Assembly (NCBI GenBank): GCA_035371485.1
Contig: DAOOWV010000035.1
Coordinates: 1-8,759, forward strand
Length of the DNA: 8,759 nucleotides
Origin: DAOOWV01 sp035371485
GTDB lineage: Bacteria; Patescibacteriota; Dojkabacteria; JAFGLO01
Reading direction: 5' to 3'
Shown: one piece after another, positions 7,018 to 8,759 of the stretch
Position numbering within the stretch: the stretch's first letter is position 1
Layout of the letters: every line of letters starts with the position of its first letter
Made by a program: the position numbers and the translations under genes
The notes under the pieces: model-generated
Told to the model about the DNA's origin: nothing
What the model saw: only the letters and a program-made list of their open reading frames with translations
Database searches by the model: none

Positions 7018-7086
7018 TAAAATTATGTCCAATTTATTTGGAATTCTCAAATATTAAATTTATATTTACCAATTAATCAGATACTT
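7018..7086 (+). other. intergenic spacer between muzzle and cargo genes
   Basis: This is the only sizeable non-coding stretch in the window (69 bases). It begins with a second in-frame TAA and is strongly AT-rich. It carries a tiny reading frame from the ATG at 7025 (ten codons before a stop), which has no support as a gene. An AAATAT/ATATTT pair (7049-7054 and 7062-7067) could form a weak hairpin, but no GC stem or T-run makes it a terminator. A weak promoter candidate overlaps it. Confidence 0.6.
7037..7068 (+). promoter_or_regulatory. weak Bacteroidota-type promoter candidate
   Basis: TTTG at 7037-7040 is followed after 20 bases by TATATTTA at 7061-7068. The Bacteroidota primary-sigma consensus is TTTG, about 19-21 bases, then TAnnTTTG; the -7 element matches except for the last base. 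Transcription would begin a few bases before the ATG at 7087, giving a very short leader. The site lies in the only intergenic gap of the window, which favours it. However, such AT-rich matches arise easily by chance, and late crAss-like transcription signals are poorly defined. Confidence 0.3.
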
Positions 7087-8759
7087 ATGCCAACAAAAAG
7101 ACATAGAAAAGTAAATAAAGGTTATTATCTTCCATATGAAGACTTAAAACAATATGGATTAGGTAGTTGGCTTAAAGAAAATGCTGGCGCTATTGGCTCA
7201 GTAGCTGGTATGGCGATAGGGACTGCAATAGCACCTGGGGTTGGCACGGCATTGGGGGCCTCAATAGGTGGACAACTTGGTAGTGGAGTTCAGCAACAAG
7301 ATGCATTATCAAAACAACAAGCTGCTCAAAACCAAGCAGTATCTTTGCAAAATGCACAATCTGCTGCACAGGCTCAGTATCAACAAGCTATGGCTAATAA
7401 AACTCAGCAATTTGCCCCTGTAATGAGAGGTGGTGGAAAATTAATTCCAGTTGATGATAACTTTATTAAATTAAATCAAAAACTCAGAAATTATCAAGGA
7501 TTACTTACCGATTCATTTGTAAAGAAGTATAAAAAAGCATATCCAAATATTGATGTGGTATCTAAACTAAAGTCATTTGCTGCAAGTAAAGATTTTAGCA
7601 GGGCTAATCTTGAAGATTATGCAAATAAATTTACATCAGAAGTTGGTGATTTCAAATTAACTAAAGATGAAATAAAGGAAACGCTTGGTAAAGATTATGA
7701 TGATTTTGTGAACACATATAAGCAATTTAAAGCATATAATCCAGATTATTCAATAACCAATGTAGCTGGAACCAAAGAAGCTAATGCACGGGATATTGAA
7801 GATATAAGTTTTGGCGCAAGGCAAGCTTTAGATAGATATGTATTCCCAAAAGGTGAAACTCCATACAAATATTTTGAGAATGATAAAGATTTCAAGAAAG
7901 CATTTGGTGGTACAATTAACTACAAAGGTCAAACACATGATGGCCCTAATGGTGGTGTGCCTGTTGACAATATGGGCAATCCAAATTCTGCAAATCCTTC
8001 TGCTTTGGTTGAAAAGGGTGAAGTTGGTTACAATACTCCTGATGGTGGTACATATATATTCTCAAATAAATTAATGTACGATGGTAATGTATCTTATGCT
8101 AAAGAAGCTAGGAATTTGCAAAATAAATATGGCGGTAGTAAAAGATTTAGGGATGGCAAGCCATTGGACTCAATAACTAAATTTGGCTATGAAAATGATA
8201 TGAATAATTTAGTTCAATCACAGGAGGCCCATAAAACTATATTAGCTAATTCTCCTGAAGAAATAGGAGGGATTCCAACTGCACGTGAAGGAATATATAT
8301 TAAACCTTCAAAAAGAGGTTCATTTACAGCTTGGGCTAAAAGACATAACATGGGTGTTCAGGAAGCTGCCAGACATGTTATGGCAAATAAAGAAGATTAC
8401 AGTTCGGCAATTGTGAAGAAAGCTAATTTTGCTAAGAATTTTGCCCATAATATTGAATTTAAGCGTGATGGAAATTTACCAAAATATGATGGCCTTTCCA
8501 CAGATAGTTCATTTTTAAATAATATAAAATTTCAACAACCACAAGTTGAAGATGAATCATATAAATGGGGTACATTTCAAAATGAAGATTTAGATCCAGG
8601 AAGTGAAAATATATATCCAGATCCTTGGAGTGATAATACACTGTCGTTTGAAGAAGCAGCAGCAGCTGCTATTGGCAAAAAAGTTGACAATTCTCAACTT
8701 CAACAAACTTCTACAGATAAACGAATTGAACAATATACCCCATATCAAGGAATGTCTGC
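7087..8759 (+). CDS. probable ejected cargo / virion protein with glycine zipper (3' end missing)
   Basis: The frame stays open from the ATG to the window end, giving 557 complete codons. This ATG is the first in frame after the stop at 7018. Features in order: a basic N-terminus MPTKRHRKVNKGYY; a Gly/Ala-rich hydrophobic stretch at 33-67 with Gly every fourth residue (37, 41, 45 and 53, 57, 61, 65); a Gln/Ala-rich helical segment at 68-108; and a helical Lys/Asp-rich region at 112-270. Next comes a module at 274-331 with HDGPNGGVPVDNMGNP, ALVEKGEV and DGGTYIFSNKL. It is followed by a module at 405-455 beginning IKPSKRGSFTAWAKR and ending KKANFAKNFA. I recall both modules from virion proteins of crAss-like and other Bacteroidota phages, without a proven function. 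The gene just after the muzzle is where crAss-like phages encode a large cargo protein packed in the virion and released with DNA. The glycine zipper suggests membrane insertion during ejection, which is inference. Confidence 0.65.
   Translation, partial: MPTKRHRKVNKGYYLPYEDLKQYGLGSWLKENAGAIGSVAGMAIGTAIAPGVGTALGASIGGQLGSGVQQQDALSKQQAAQNQAVSLQNAQSAAQAQYQQAMANKTQQFAPVMRGGGKLIPVDDNFIKLNQKLRNYQGLLTDSFVKKYKKAYPNIDVVSKLKSFAASKDFSRANLEDYANKFTSEVGDFKLTKDEIKETLGKDYDDFVNTYKQFKAYNPDYSITNVAGTKEANARDIEDISFGARQALDRYVFPKGETPYKYFENDKDFKKAFGGTINYKGQTHDGPNGGVPVDNMGNPNSANPSALVEKGEVGYNTPDGGTYIFSNKLMYDGNVSYAKEARNLQNKYGGSKRFRDGKPLDSITKFGYENDMNNLVQSQEAHKTILANSPEEIGGIPTAREGIYIKPSKRGSFTAWAKRHNMGVQEAARHVMANKEDYSSAIVKKANFAKNFAHNIEFKRDGNLPKYDGLSTDSSFLNNIKFQQPQVEDESYKWGTFQNEDLDPGSENIYPDPWSDNTLSFEEAAAAAIGKKVDNSQLQQTSTDKRIEQYTPYQGMS

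Noticed and set aside
7049..7067. AAATAT/ATATTT pair after the muzzle gene as a possible terminator.
   Set aside because: It is a six-pair all-A/T stem without a T-run, too weak to call a terminator.
7838..8074. + strand frame of 78 codons inside the cargo gene.
   Set aside because: It is a shifted-frame shadow; the frame from 7087 encodes recognisable phage modules over the same bases.

Overview
The window looks like part of the late (virion structural and lysis) region of a tailed phage of the crAss-like group (order Crassvirales), whose hosts are Bacteroidota. Three observations support this: the gene order; the recognisable tail-ring and tail-muzzle proteins; and a low-GC genome whose starts mostly lack a Shine-Dalgarno sequence. 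No homology search was possible, so family names come from recognising protein patterns. All genes lie on the + strand, and there are no tRNAs, CRISPR arrays, integrases or insertion sequences. A run of exactly 100 Ns inside the largest gene shows that this is a scaffolded, probably metagenomic, assembly.

Layout: (1) At 1-910 are two probable lysis genes. The first is the 3' part of a DUF5675-type protein with an HGG...S.GC motif and a calcium-loop-like DxNxDG segment. The second is a membrane-anchored periplasmic protein resembling the spanin-like proteins of Bacteroidota phages. (2) At 904-3256 is a compact tail-assembly block. It holds a ring/adaptor protein, a conserved basic protein of unknown role, a 99-residue conserved small protein, and a second ring/adaptor protein of the P22 gp4/T7 gp11 kind. 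(3) At 3256-7017 is a giant tail 'muzzle' protein (tail-tube/stabilization, P22 gp10/T7 gp12 kind), interrupted by the N gap. (4) After a 69-base spacer, a gene from 7087 runs off the right edge. It encodes a probable ejected cargo/virion protein with an N-terminal glycine zipper, a Gln/Ala-rich helix and two conserved phage modules.

The first seven genes are joined by very short overlaps (ATGGTAA, TAATG twice, and 8-20 bases elsewhere) or a one-base gap, so they are probably co-transcribed and translationally coupled. The only real intergenic space in the window precedes the cargo gene and holds a weak Bacteroidota-type promoter candidate. All seven visible stop codons are TAA, and no gene needs a non-standard code.

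The least expected structures are two long perfect inverted repeats buried inside coding sequence: 15 bp arms with a 9-base loop at 403-441, and 13 bp arms with a 12-base loop at 5412-5449. Neither is explained by the proteins encoded there. They are the best candidates for something undescribed in this window.
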